Assembly (NCBI GenBank): GCA_946902985.2
Contig: OX336397.1
Location: forward strand, 187,244,813 to 187,308,812
Length of the DNA: 64,000 nucleotides
From: Meconema thalassinum
Taxonomy: Eukaryota > Arthropoda > Insecta > Orthoptera > Tettigoniidae
Direction: 5' to 3'
The translations under genes were made by a program, and so were the position numbers. This document shows, one piece after another, positions 30,789 to 39,850 of the stretch; position 1 is the first letter of the stretch, and the number at the start of each line of letters is the position of its first letter. The notes beneath the pieces were generated by a model, which searched no databases, had not been told where the DNA came from, and saw nothing but the letters and a program-made list of their open reading frames with translations.

Positions 30789-31060
30789 GGCAGAGAGCGC
30801 GCAGATCTATTGCTATGACTAACGCTGCAGTCATTTGAAACCGCAAGTGTTCATGAAGACAAGGGGTGATGATCATGCAAAGTTTGCAGTTATTGGATAT
30901 TACACAGCTGTTCCTTCCGGTGTCATGTTGCTGACATGGCAGAGAGCGCACACTGCTCTTGCTATGACTGACGCTGCAGTAATTTGAAACCCCAGGTGTT
31001 GATCATGACAATGGGTGATGATCATGCAAAGTCAGCAGTAATTGGATACCGCACAGGTGT
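30789..31060 (+). repeat. 149-bp tandem duplication in left arm
   Basis: ggcagagagcgc at 30,789 and 30,938, followed in each copy by gctatgact.acgctgcagt and gatgatcatgcaaagt. The same duplication is present inverted in the right arm (about 40,920-41,190), so it predates arm duplication. Confidence 0.85.
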
Positions 31061-31573
31061 TCCTAGTGTACTTTGGACTCTCAGCTGTATTGGGAAAAGG
31101 AATTGCAATGATCTGCAAAAAACTGCTGACACGAGCGATGAGAGTTTATATAAAAGAGGTGTCATATATTTCCCTACTGTCAGTCTTAATTACTCGCTTT
31201 GAGTGAACAGTGATCTATTACTGCTCAAGAGGTGTAAAAAAGCCTTTTTGGTAGAAAATCATTAAATTATTTTGCAATGTAAGTACTTATTATTAATGGA
31301 TTGTAGTCTTTTATTACTAATTGATGTTGAAGTTATTGATTGGAATGTATTTATTGATTGATTTGTTTACAGATAATTGGGTTCCTGTAGGTTGGCAGTC
31401 AAAAGTTGGAACTACTTGACCATAGTGTGTAAAGCTAATTTTGTAGGTTAGATTTTGATTACCGCTCTATTAAGTCTGAATGTTCAGTGCTAGGTGTCAG
31501 TGACAGAGGGAATATTTAAAGACTTAACCTCAGTTCACCGAACATAACCTAACTTTACTTAACTTAACCTTGT

Positions 31574-31745
31574 CACGTGACATGTTTTGCAAGTGTAGAC
31601 TTGCTTTATGACTGACTATGACGTCACACTTAACTCACTTAACTGGTGGCTGCTGGTTTCTATCACGTGACATGTTCTACAAGTTTAGACTTGTTTTAAG
31701 ACTGGGTATGACGTCACACTTAGCTCACTTAACTGGCGTCCGCTG
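31574..31745 (+). repeat. 90-bp tandem duplication in left arm
   Basis: cacgtgacatgtt at 31,574 and 31,664, each followed by aagt.tagacttg and tatgacgtcacact. It is also present inverted in the right arm around 40,085-40,260. SINE family A tail words (gctaggtgtcagtgacag, agttggaactac) occur on both sides (31,400-31,500, 31,775-31,835). Confidence 0.85.
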
Positions 31746-31971
31746 GTTTCTACCACTCTATCAAGTTCAAATGTTCACCGCTAGGTGTCAGTGACAGTGG
31801 TATATAGTAACCCCAGTTAGAACTACATGAAGTTAGACTTGCTATGAGTTCACAGATGATCGATTTAAATACCCTGCTATAACAATTGACTGGAATATAA
31901 TTAAACTATTTATATTGTACTTTGTTTTATCATTTATTATCATTTATGATTTCTTTCTTTTATAGGTAAAT

Positions 31972-32247
31972 TTGAAAGTGATCATCATGCTCAAGGGTGG
32001 TGACTGTAAGAAACAGTTCTCAAGACCTGACAGACTTCAACGGCACGCAAATGTTAAACATGACATTAAAATGTTTGTGTGCAGTCATTGTGCTACCACA
32101 TTTAACAGACAAGATAATCTTGCACGTCATGTAAATTTAATGCATATTAGTTCAGCACCATTTTCGTGTTCAATTTGCGAACTTGGTTTTTCTGCTGTAA
32201 AGCGATATCAATCCCACATGGTTGAAGTGCATGGTGAACAACAGTAA
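31972..32247 (+). pseudogene. C2H2 zinc-finger protein of the element, left copy
   Basis: A 91-codon frame ending in TAA. It holds three C2H2-type fingers: a first finger degenerate here (GGDCKKQF...LQRHANVKH, where the right arm has CGDC), then CSHCATTFNRQDNLARHVNLMH and CSICELGFSAVKRYQSHMVEVH. Downstream, the same frame continues after the stop as LKSVKPSTSTEPL and a basic NLS-like segment (QKRKRSQD, ATKRKKNGE). Such C2H2 segments often precede the protein-primed polymerase in arthropod Polinton-like elements. The loss of the first Cys marks this copy as decayed. Confidence 0.7.
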
Positions 32248-33160
32248 TTGAAATCTGTAAAACCATCAACTAGCACGGAACCTTTAATTGAATGTGATGC
32301 TCAAAAGCGTAAACGTTCTCAAGATTGTGAAAATAGTTGTGCAACAAAAAGAAAGAAGAATGGTGAACCTTCGATAACACATTGTAATGTATGTAATATT
32401 AATATACATTCTTCAATCATTCATGAACATTTACGCACTATTCATCATGAAAATAACGCTTGCCATGAAAGATATTCCGGAAATATTCAACAAATTGGTG
32501 GTGCATTTAAAAGTTGAATAGCTAGTTATATATAGACTTTATGGTAAAGAAAAAACTCAAAGTATTGAATCATTTTTAAAAAATGTTCAACCTACTGTGT
32601 TTGGCTTGGTAGACAATGTTTTAGTAGAGCATAAAACAATTAAAATGAATTTTGAACTTTTTAATCTCTATGTAAAAACTGGGAGCGAAGGTGAAATTAC
32701 GGATATCAAATCTTTTAATACAAAAAACATAATTTTTAGCTAATCAACTAATATTAGTGATATATACCAAACTATTTCAAGTGCTATCATTGTGAAGAGT
32801 GAAGAGTTCCAGGAAAGGGAGTCAGGCTGGGCGTTGGTTGAAGTACTTTATTTAGAAACTAACATGAATATATACAACCCCCTTCGAGCATCATCATACA
32901 TTGATTTGCCAGGATGGATCAAACGTAAGTATGCTTGTGTAAACGTTATGAATAATGATGACGCACGCTTTGCATGGGCTGTAACCTCAGCTCTCCATCC
33001 AGCAGTGGAGCATCTGCATAGAACATCATCATATCCTCACTATTCTTCAGTGTTAGATTTAAAAGAAATAGAATTTCCTATGGCGATAAAAGACATTCAA
33101 CGTTTTGAAGAGCTGAACAATGTAAGTATTAATGTTTATTGAATTGAAAATAAGAGTATA
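32248..33160 (+). pseudogene. Conserved module between zinc fingers and PolB, left copy (frameshifted)
   Basis: Continues the zinc-finger frame with a basic linker and a further C..C...H..H-like segment (CNVCNINIHSSIIHEHLRTIH). After frame changes near 32,520 and 32,740, it runs on as ESGWALVEVLYLETNMNIYN, PLRASSYIDLPGWIKR, CVNVMNNDDARFAWAVTSAL and HPAVEHLHR, and FPMAIKDIQRFEELNNVSIN. This ordered set (YI.LP ... VN..N.DD.CF.W...A..HP ... FP.....I..FE..N..S.NV) is the block usually found just upstream of PolB in these elements. A TGA ends it at 33,141 and the same TGA occurs in the right arm. Confidence 0.7.
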
Positions 33161-33990
33161 GTAGGTCCTCTATATTATACTCAGGAAAAAAGGATGCTGT
33201 TAATTTGTTATACATAACTAAAGGTGAAAATGCCCACTATTGTTGGATAAAATATTTAAGTAGACTTGTTGGCAGTCAACTATCATAAGGTAAATCTAAG
33301 AAGTGGTTATGTGATAGCTGTTTGCTATATTTTAAAAAAGAGGACCAACTAACTCAACATCAAAAATGGGGATGTAATCATGTGTGTACGGTATTACATA
33401 CTCCTAGAAATAACATTCTGAAATTTAAGGATTTTGAGAAGCAGCTTCGAGTACCATTTGTTATATATGCTGACATTGAGGCTTTGCTAAAACCATTTAA
33501 TACATGTTCATCGAATCCTACCAAAGCTTTTACCAACACTACTCACATTCATGAACCTTTTAGCTTTGTATATTATATTAAATGTAGTTACGATGACTCT
33601 TTAAATAAGTTTGAGCTGTATAGAGGACCAGATGCACCTAAAGTTTTTATGGAAAGGCTTGAAAAAAATGCAATCCGTATATCCTCTATTTTAAATACGA
33701 TCATTCCAATGGAGTCAATAACATCATCACAGCAAACGCGTTTTGAAACTGAAACTAATTGTTTTATATGTGGTGAATGTTTATATACAGATAGGGTTCG
33801 CGATCATGACCATTTAACAGGAAAATATCGTGGTGCTGCTCACCAAAAATGTAATTTAAAGTATAGAGTAAGTAAATTCATTCCAGTCATTCTACATAAC
33901 GGTAGCAAATACCATAACCATTTTATCGTTAAAGAATTTAGAGCTTCTGATGTGAAAATTGATGTGATTGCAAATAATAAGGAATAATAC
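33161..33990 (+). pseudogene. Protein-primed type B DNA polymerase, exonuclease half with endonuclease VII-like motif, left copy
   Basis: A cysteine-rich segment (WLCDSCLLYF, then HQKWGCNH) precedes the ExoI motif VIYADIEALL. A recombination endonuclease VII/HNH-like block follows: CFICGECLYTDRVRDHDH, then LTGKYRGAAHQKCNL. After it comes FIPVILHNGSKYHNHFIVKE, the ExoII region of DNA_pol_B_2 (PF03175). A TAA at 33,985 interrupts the frame just inside the arm boundary. The domain order matches PolB of arthropod Polinton-like elements. The missing A in the run near 33,186 frameshifts this copy where the right arm stays open. Confidence 0.8.
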
Positions 33991-35906
33991 ATATCGTTCA
34001 CAAAATACATCAAAACACTCAATAAAAAGACGATAAAACTGCGATTTTTAGATTCATTCCGCTTTATGCAAAGTAGTCTTGATAAGCTGGCTAGTAATTT
34101 AAAATCAGATCAGTTTCATGAAATTCAACGTGTCTTTCCTAAAGAAGATGATTTTAATTTGATTCGTCAAAAGGGTATATTCCCTTATGAATATATTAAC
34201 TGTGTGGAACGTCTTGAGAAATGTTCTTTACCACCAAAAATGCATTTTACAGTTCCTTAAACACAAGTCATATTAGTGATCAGGAATATTTACATGCACA
34301 ACGTGTATGGACACAGTTTGACATTCAAACTTTAGGTGAATTTTCAGACATATATTTGAAGACAGATGTGTTATTATTAGCAGATATTTTTGAAATTTTT
34401 CGTAATGTTTGTATGAAAACTTATGACCTTGATCCTTGTCAGTATTTCACTGCTCCTGGATTAATTTTCAGTTCAATGTTGAAAAAAACGAATGTAAATT
34501 TAGAATTAATGCCTGATATACACATGATCCATTTTTATAAAATCTTCAATTCGAGGTGGATTAAGCCAATATAGTGGGCGATATTCTAAAGCGAATAATA
34601 AATACATGCCTAGCTACAATCCTTGTGAAGAGTCAAAGTATATTGCCTACCTCGATGGAAATAACCAATATGGTTGGGCTATGAGCCAATATCTACCACT
34701 GAAAGATTTTCGCTGGCTGACACAACCTGAAATTGATGTCTTACATGTTAACATTCATAATGATAACGATGATAAAGGATATATTTTAGAGGTAAATCTT
34801 GAGTACCCTAAAGAGTTACATGATGATCATACAGTAATGATTTACCATTTTGTCCTGAGAATATGCAATCTCCATACATCACATCACGATCAAATGTTAA
34901 TTGCTAATGTAAATGAAAAATGTAAATATGTAATACATTATCAAAACTTGAAACAGTGTCTACAGCATGGATTGAAATTAACTAAAATTCATCGCGTATT
35001 ACAATTTCATCAGTCAGCATGGCTCAAACCGTATATTGATCTAAACAATAATTTAAGAACACAGTCAACAAACGCGTTTGAAAAAGATTTTTATAAACTC
35101 ATGAATAATAGTGTTTTTGGAAAGACTATGGAGAATGTTGATAAACGAGTTGATGTAAAGCTGATAACAAAGTGGGAGAATGATGGTAAAAGGTATGGTG
35201 CGAGCAACTTAATAAGCAAGCCTAACTTTCATAGCTGTTCAATTATTCATGAGGATTTAGTTGTGATACAAATGAATCGTCTTAAAGTAACTTACAACAA
35301 ACCGATATATGAGGGTTACACCATTCTGGAATTGTCAAAAACACTTATGTATGAATTTCACTATGATTATGTAAAGAAAAACTATCTAGATCATGCTAAA
35401 TTACTCTACACAGACACAGATTCTTTTATTTATGAGTTTCAAACTGATGATTTTTATGAGGATATCAAAACTGAGCTAAATAGGTTTGATACAAGTGACT
35501 ATCCCGAGGATAATATTTACCATTTACCTGTAGTAAACAAGAAGGTTCTTGGGAAATTTAAGGATGAATGTGCTGGTGTTATTATAGACACCTTTGTAGG
35601 CACAAAATCTAAATCATACAGCTATATGACAATTGATGATGTAGTAGTAAAAAAATTAAAAGGAGTGAAAAAGAATGTTGTTAGTAAAGAGTAAGATATA
35701 AGTGATTATAAAAACTGTATAGTTAGTAACCCACCTGTATTATATAAGAAAATGTGTGTATTTAGAAGAAAAATCATCAGCTACATACCAATTTGCTGAA
35801 CAATGTTGCTTTAAGTAATGAAGACAACAAACGATTCATTATACCCAACACATTTGATACTTTTGCTTGGGGAAACAGTCGCATTGACGACTATTACTTT
35901 ACTTAA
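33991..35906 (+). pseudogene. Type B DNA polymerase, ExoIII and palm domain (single copy in the centre)
   Basis: Continues the left-arm polymerase in three frames. 34,066-34,260 (MQSSLDKLASNL), 34,221-34,574 ([14 protein letters not shown], ExoIII) and 34,606-35,694 (362 codons). The long frame has motif A (DGNNQYGWAMS, residues 17-27), motif B (KDFYKLMNNSVFG, 160-172) and motif C (YTDTDS, 268-273), all catalytic residues present. The C-terminal end continues in another frame (RFIIPNTFDTF) to a TAA at 35,904. Small indels near 34,230, 34,560 and 35,700-35,800 inactivate it. No palm domain exists in the right arm. Confidence 0.85.
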
Positions 35907-36080
35907 GTCTAATGATCACTATATCGTAATATTTGTAGTGTGTTTTATATTGTAATATTTTTTGTAAAAACTGTAAATAGACTGTATAATATTAGGCTAT
36001 TGTAGTTTAGTAAAAATGAGATAAGTAATACATTTTAGAGTAAAATGTTTGCTTTTGTATATTACGAAAAAGATTTTAAA

Positions 36081-36400
36081 AAATGTACAGAATGTGTGAA
36101 CTAAACAAGGGAAATGTAAAAAATGTAAAGTGGAAATTGTAAATATCCATGTGTGAAAAAGTGAAATGGCTATCACCATTTTAAAATTAAAAGACATTGT
36201 GATCTGGTAAACCTTGTTTTTATTTCACAACAACAAAAATGTACAGAATGTGTAAACTAAACAAGGAGAATGTAAAAAATGTAAAGTGGAAATTGTAAAT
36301 ATTCATGTGTGAAAAAATGAAAATGAAGAAATGGCTATCACCATTTAAAAAAATTAAAGACATTGTGATCTGGTAAACCTTGTTTTTATTTCACAACAAA
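36081..36400. repeat. 156-bp AT-rich tandem duplication
   Basis: gtacagaatgtgt starts at 36,085 and 36,241. Each unit continues through tggaaattgtaaatat, atggctatcaccatttt and gtgatctggtaaaccttgtt, and the second unit has a ~9-bp insertion. It lies between the convergent polymerase and PLA2-like frames, so it may include their shared 3' region. Confidence 0.85.
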
Positions 36401-36450
36401 TAGGGCTTTACAAAATAGAATACAAAGAAATACCAATTCCTCAATCCTTT

Positions 36451-36645
36451 TCATTGTTCATGTCCACTCATCATTAACTTTCCTTTTATAGCCAACCTCT
36501 TTCCCACTGAGGCATTATAGGATGTCAAACGTTGTTTAGCTCTTTTCAACAATACTTTATCCGCCACACGTCTTAAAGCAGAATGACCATGACGATAAGA
36601 AAGGTCGTGTTCTTTACTTGCTTGATCTAAAGAATTAATAGATAT
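36451..36645 (-). pseudogene. Phospholipase A2-like (parvovirus VP1-type) domain fragment
   Basis: The minus strand is open from 36,645 to a TGA at 36,451. It has LDQASKEHDLSY (HDxxY at 36,595-36,609), then RRVADKVLLKRAKQRL and KRLAIKGKLM. LD.A...HD..Y......R..AD..LL..AK is the pattern of the PLA2-like family (PF08398) known from parvoviral VP1 and from related frames in arthropod mobile elements. His and Asp of HDxxY would be the catalytic pair. The Ca-binding GPGN-type loop expected just upstream is not seen: that stretch holds a TGA. Only about 60 residues survive and there is no Met start, so it is a relic or an internal exon. It is read opposite to the polymerase. Confidence 0.6.
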
Positions 36646-36659
36646 TCACTTACCATAGG

Positions 36660-36781
36660 GTCTTGCGACCATGATTTTGGTACATGTTGCCTGATTTCTT
36701 TCACGGTATTGTCTGTCACATAATATATGAACAACTTGGAGAATACTAATAATTCTTCTTTGGTAAAACTATCTGCATATC
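36660..36781 (-). pseudogene. Open segment upstream of the PLA2-like fragment, no known domain
   Basis: The minus strand reads RYADSFTKEELLVFSKLF and VKEIRQHVPKSW without stops until the TGA region that precedes the PLA2-like fragment. It may be the N-terminal part of the same protein, separated from a short upstream frame (MFNPSSTSQEPSTSH, near 36,890) by a SINE tail at 36,782-36,828. The join ATG|gtaagt...ttctttag near 36,630-36,657 looks like splice sites but would give a 27-nt intron, too short to be credible. Confidence 0.35.
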
Positions 36782-36828
36782 GAGGGCAGATAACCTTGTA
36801 GTTCCACCCTTAAAACAACAACACTACC
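36782..36828 (+). mobile_element. SINE 3' tail inserted in the element
   Basis: agggcagataaccttgtagt and ccacccttaaaacaacaaca match the dispersed SINE tail of this window. Only the tail is present. It disrupts the minus-strand frame. Confidence 0.6.
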
Positions 36829-37032
36829 TCTTGCATAGTATGTGATGTTGATGGCTCCTGAGACGTGGAAGATGGATTAAACATAACTTTTACAACAAGT
36901 TGCTCAATAAACAATGCTCAATCTTGAGTCACAGTTTTTTTTCTTTCATAAAACGTGATAGCAAAACACTATTGATTATCATTCAGCATTAGACTTCTAT
37001 ATGAAATAGATAAGAAAAGGGACATACCATAC

Positions 37033-37042
37033 TTTTATATAG
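37033..37042 (-). promoter_or_regulatory. TATA-like box for the minus-strand frame
   Basis: TATATAAAAG on the minus strand lies about 130 bp upstream of the first ATG (MFNPSS...) of the frame leading into the PLA2-like fragment. Position and strand fit a pol II promoter, but this is inference in AT-rich DNA. Confidence 0.35.
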
Positions 37043-37190
37043 GTAATAAACGGATAATACTATACTCTCAACTACCCTAGTTTCAACTACGTTTCAAGGT
37101 CACTCTCTTCAACATTGTCGGAGACTATCGATAAACACATAAGTTCACACGGCACACTCTTGCGGCGCGCGCGGGCATGAATAATTCAGG

Positions 37191-37465
37191 ATGATGTTAA
37201 TGGCTTATGAGGATGGCTTAGGTTGGTGGCATATGGCGGTGGTTTATGGTGGTTTTTGTTGGTGGCTTACGGTGGTGGCTAATGATGGCTTATGTTGGTG
37301 GCTTACGGTGGTGGCTTATGGTGGTGGTTTATGGTGGCTTTTGTTGGTCGCTTACGGTGGTGGCTTATGGTGGCTTACGGTGGTGGCTTATGGCGGTGGC
37401 TTATGGTGGCTTAAGTTGGTGGCTTACGGGGATGGCTTACGGTAGTGGCTTATGGTGGTATTACA
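37191..37465 (+). repeat. GGTGGCTTAYGGT minisatellite
   Basis: About 20 imperfect units of 9-18 bp (ggtggcttacggt, ggtggcttatggt, ggtggtttatggt). All frames are open and give Trp/Gly-rich peptides that are not genes. It marks the inner edge of the internal terminus copy. Confidence 0.9.
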
Positions 37466-37510
37466 GGCTCGCCAAGTAGCCCCACCTGTGGCAGGCCAAA
37501 ACATCACAGT

Positions 37511-37600
37511 TCAGGACCCTCCACCGCCACATTCCCCACACAAGATGGTGGCGGCACGATATCTCTCGAACGCATGGTCGGATTTTGACGAATAATGATA
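37511..37600 (+). repeat. Internal copy of the element's terminal sequence
   Basis: gttcaggaccctccaccgcc, ccccacacaagatggtggcg, gatatctctcgaacgcatgg and tcggattttgacgaat match the left terminus (29,950-30,035) in the same orientation, with about 80% similarity by eye. The first ~15 bp of the true terminus are not matched. It lies about 280 bp outside the inner edge of the right arm. Confidence 0.75.
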
Positions 37601-37815
37601 AGAAAAAGAGCTTACCATAATGATGGATTGTGTGTATGTAAACATCTTTTGCTGCTTGATGCCACTACTAAAGTGATACTCATACAATAGACAAGTGAGT
37701 TCATGTTTCGCTGACGTAATAGTTGATTCCACGCACTTCCTGTGTTGAGCGCGTCATAGTGGCTAAATTTGAAACTTTAGATGAGATGTTTTGCTGACGT
37801 AATCGTATGTTGCCC

Positions 37816-37841
37816 CGCACGCACACGCCTTCGGCGTGTGC
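37816..37841. repeat. GC-rich hairpin at the centre of the inverted arms
   Basis: cgcacacgccttcggcgtgt is part of a perfect stem of about 10 bp with a ttc loop, followed by gcatgcgtcgcgcgcgg. It sits about 45 bp outside the right-arm junction in otherwise AT-rich DNA. Confidence 0.8.
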
Positions 37842-37882
37842 GCATGCGTCGCGCGCGGTTGCGGGCGACACAGGAACTTACG

Positions 37883-38575
37883 ATTATTTGCAATCACATC
37901 AATTTTCACATCTGAAGCTCCAAATTCTTTAACGATAAAGTGGTTATCGTATTTGCTACCGTTATGTAGAATGACTGGAATGAATTTACTTACTCTATAC
38001 TTTAAATTACATTTTTGGTGAGCAGCACCACGAAATTTTCCTGTTAAATGGTCATGATCGCGAACCCTATCTGTATATAAACATTCACCACATATAAAAC
38101 AATTAGTTTCAGTTTCAAAACGCGTTTGCTGTGATGATGTTATTGACTCCATTGGAATGATCGTATTTAAAATAGAGGATATACGGATTGCATCTTTTTC
38201 AAGCCTTTCCATAAAAACATTAGGTGCATCAGGTCCTCTATACAGCTCAAAATTATTTAAAGAGTCATCGTAACTACATTTAATATAATATGCAAAGCTA
38301 AAAGGTTCATGAATGTGAGTAGTGTTGGTAAAAGCTTTGGTAGGATTCGATGGACATGTATTAAATTGTTTTAGCAAAGCCTCAAAGTCAGCATATATAA
38401 CAAATGGTACTCAAAGCTGCTTCTCAAAATCCTTAAATTTCAGAATGTTATTTCTAGGAGTAGGTAATACCGTACACACATGATTACATCCCCATTTTCG
38501 ATGTTGAGTTAGTTGGTCCTCTTTCTTAAAATATAGCAAACTGCTATCACATAACCACTGATAACAAGTCTACTT
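37883..38575 (-). pseudogene. Type B DNA polymerase exonuclease half, right copy (truncated)
   Basis: The open frame 37,763-38,377 carries the endonuclease VII-like block (CFICGECLYTDRVRDHDH, then LTGKFRGAAHQKCNL) and FIPVILHNGSKYDNHFIVKE. It then runs out of the arm into unrelated GC-rich sequence (RKFLCRPQPRATHAHTPKA). Upstream, the ExoI motif is at 38,390-38,410, with a stop from a caaa/gtac change just before it. The palm domain is absent, so this copy could never have encoded a complete polymerase. Confidence 0.8.
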
Positions 38576-38691
38576 AAATATTTTATCCAACAATAGTGGG
38601 CATTTTCACCTTTAGTTATGTATAACAAATTAACAGCATCCTTTTTTTCCTGAGTATAATATAGAGGACCTACTATACTCTTATTTTCAAT

Positions 38692-39441
38692 TCAATAAAC
38701 ATTAATACTTACATTGTTCAGCTCTTCAAAACGTTGAATGTCTTTTATCGCCATAGGAAATTCTATTTCTTTTAAATCTAACACTGAAGAATAGTGAGGA
38801 TATGATGATGTCCTATACAGATGCTCCGCTGCTGGATGGAGAGCTGAGGTTACAGCCCATGCAAAGCATGCGTCATCATTATTCATAACGTTTACACAAG
38901 CATGCTCACGTTTGAGCCATCCTGGAAAATCAATGTATGATGAAGCTCGAAGGGGGTTGTATTTATTCATGTTGGTTTCTAAATAAAGTACTTCAACCAA
39001 CGCCCAGCCTGACTCCCTTTCCTGGAACTCTTCACTCTTCACACAGATAGCACTTGAAATATTTTGGTATATATCACTAATATTAGTTGATTCGCTAACA
39101 ATTATGTTTTTTGTATTAAAAGATTTGAAATCCGTAATTTCACCTTCGCTCCCAGTTTTTACATAGAGTCCAAAAAGTTCAAAATTCATTTTAATTGTTT
39201 TATGCTCTACTAAAACATTTTCTACCAAGCCAAACACAGTAGGTTGAACATTTTTTAAAAATGATTCAATACTTTGAGTTTTTTTTATTATAAAGTCTAT
39301 AACTAGCAATTCGACTTTTAAATGCACTACCAATTTGTTGAATATTTCCAGAATTTCTTTCATGGCAAGCATTATTTTTATGATGAATACTGCGTAAATG
39401 TCCATGAATGATTGAAGAATGTATATCAATATTACATACAT
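38692..39441 (-). pseudogene. Conserved module upstream of PolB, right copy (longest open version)
   Basis: A 249-codon frame. Its first part (to about residue 60) is partly out of register with the zinc-finger frame. From SIESFLKNVQPTVFGLVENV it follows the module through NFELFGLYVKTGSEGEI, ESGWALVEVLYLETNMNKYN, YIDFPGWLKREHACVNV, NDDACFAWAVTSALHPA and FEELNNVSIN. It stops at the same TGA as the left copy. It is less damaged than the left copy, which needs two frameshifts over the same stretch. No enzymatic motif was recognised. Confidence 0.7.
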
Positions 39442-39580
39442 TATAATGTGTTATCGAAGGTTCACCATTCTTCTTTCTTTTTGTTGCACAACTATTTTCA
39501 CAATCTTGAGAACGTTTACGCTTTTGAGCATCACATTCAATTAAAGGTTCCGTGCTAGTTGATGGTTTTACAGATTTCAA

Positions 39581-39850
39581 TTACTGTTGTTCGCAATGCA
39601 CTTCAACCATGTGGGATTGATATCGCTTTACAGCAGAAAAATCAAGTTCGCAAATTGAACACGAAAATGGTGCTGAACTAATATGCATTAAATATACATG
39701 ACGTGCAAGATTATCTTGTCTGTTAAATGTGGTAGCACAATGACTGCACACAGACATTTTAATGTCATGTTTAACATTTGCGTGCCGTTGAAGGCTGTCA
39801 CGTCTTGAGAAATGTTTCTTACAGTCACCACACTTGAACATGATGATCAC
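39581..39850 (-). pseudogene. C2H2 zinc-finger protein of the element, right copy
   Basis: An 89-codon frame with three C2H2-type fingers: CGDCKKHFSRRDSLQRHANVKH, CSHCATTFNRQDNLARHVYLMH (both abbreviated by spacing) and a third starting CSICELDFSAVKRYQ. It keeps the first cysteine lost in the left copy. It ends at the same TAA as the left copy, and reading continues in frame into the basic linker at 39,266-39,580 (KSVKPSTSTEPL, QKRKRSQD). Confidence 0.7.

Larger units (their letters stand above)
29932..33978 (+). repeat. Left inverted arm of the large element
   Basis: Pairs with 37,883-41,993. Outer 2 kb is non-coding: a terminal block with accgcctccacctccccacc, AACCTAACCTAA-type words near 30,335, a ~16-bp repeat (30,350-30,500), a 149-bp duplication (30,789-31,040) and a 90-bp duplication (31,574-31,740). 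The inner 2 kb carries the zinc-finger and polymerase N-terminal frames. Relative to the right arm it lacks about 130 bp near 31,390 and has a ~30-bp stretch near 33,275 that the right arm lacks. Confidence 0.85.

Noticed and set aside
31972..32517. Host C2H2 zinc-finger transcription factor
   Set aside because: Present in both inverted arms and directly upstream of element polymerase sequence, so it belongs to the mobile element.
36630..36657. Mini-intron (gtaagt ... ttctttag) in the PLA2-like region
   Set aside because: It would be only 27 nt, below the size that animal spliceosomes remove; kept only as a note.
37191..37479. Trp/Gly-rich reading frames
   Set aside because: Products of the ggtggcttayggt minisatellite, open in all frames because the repeat lacks stops.
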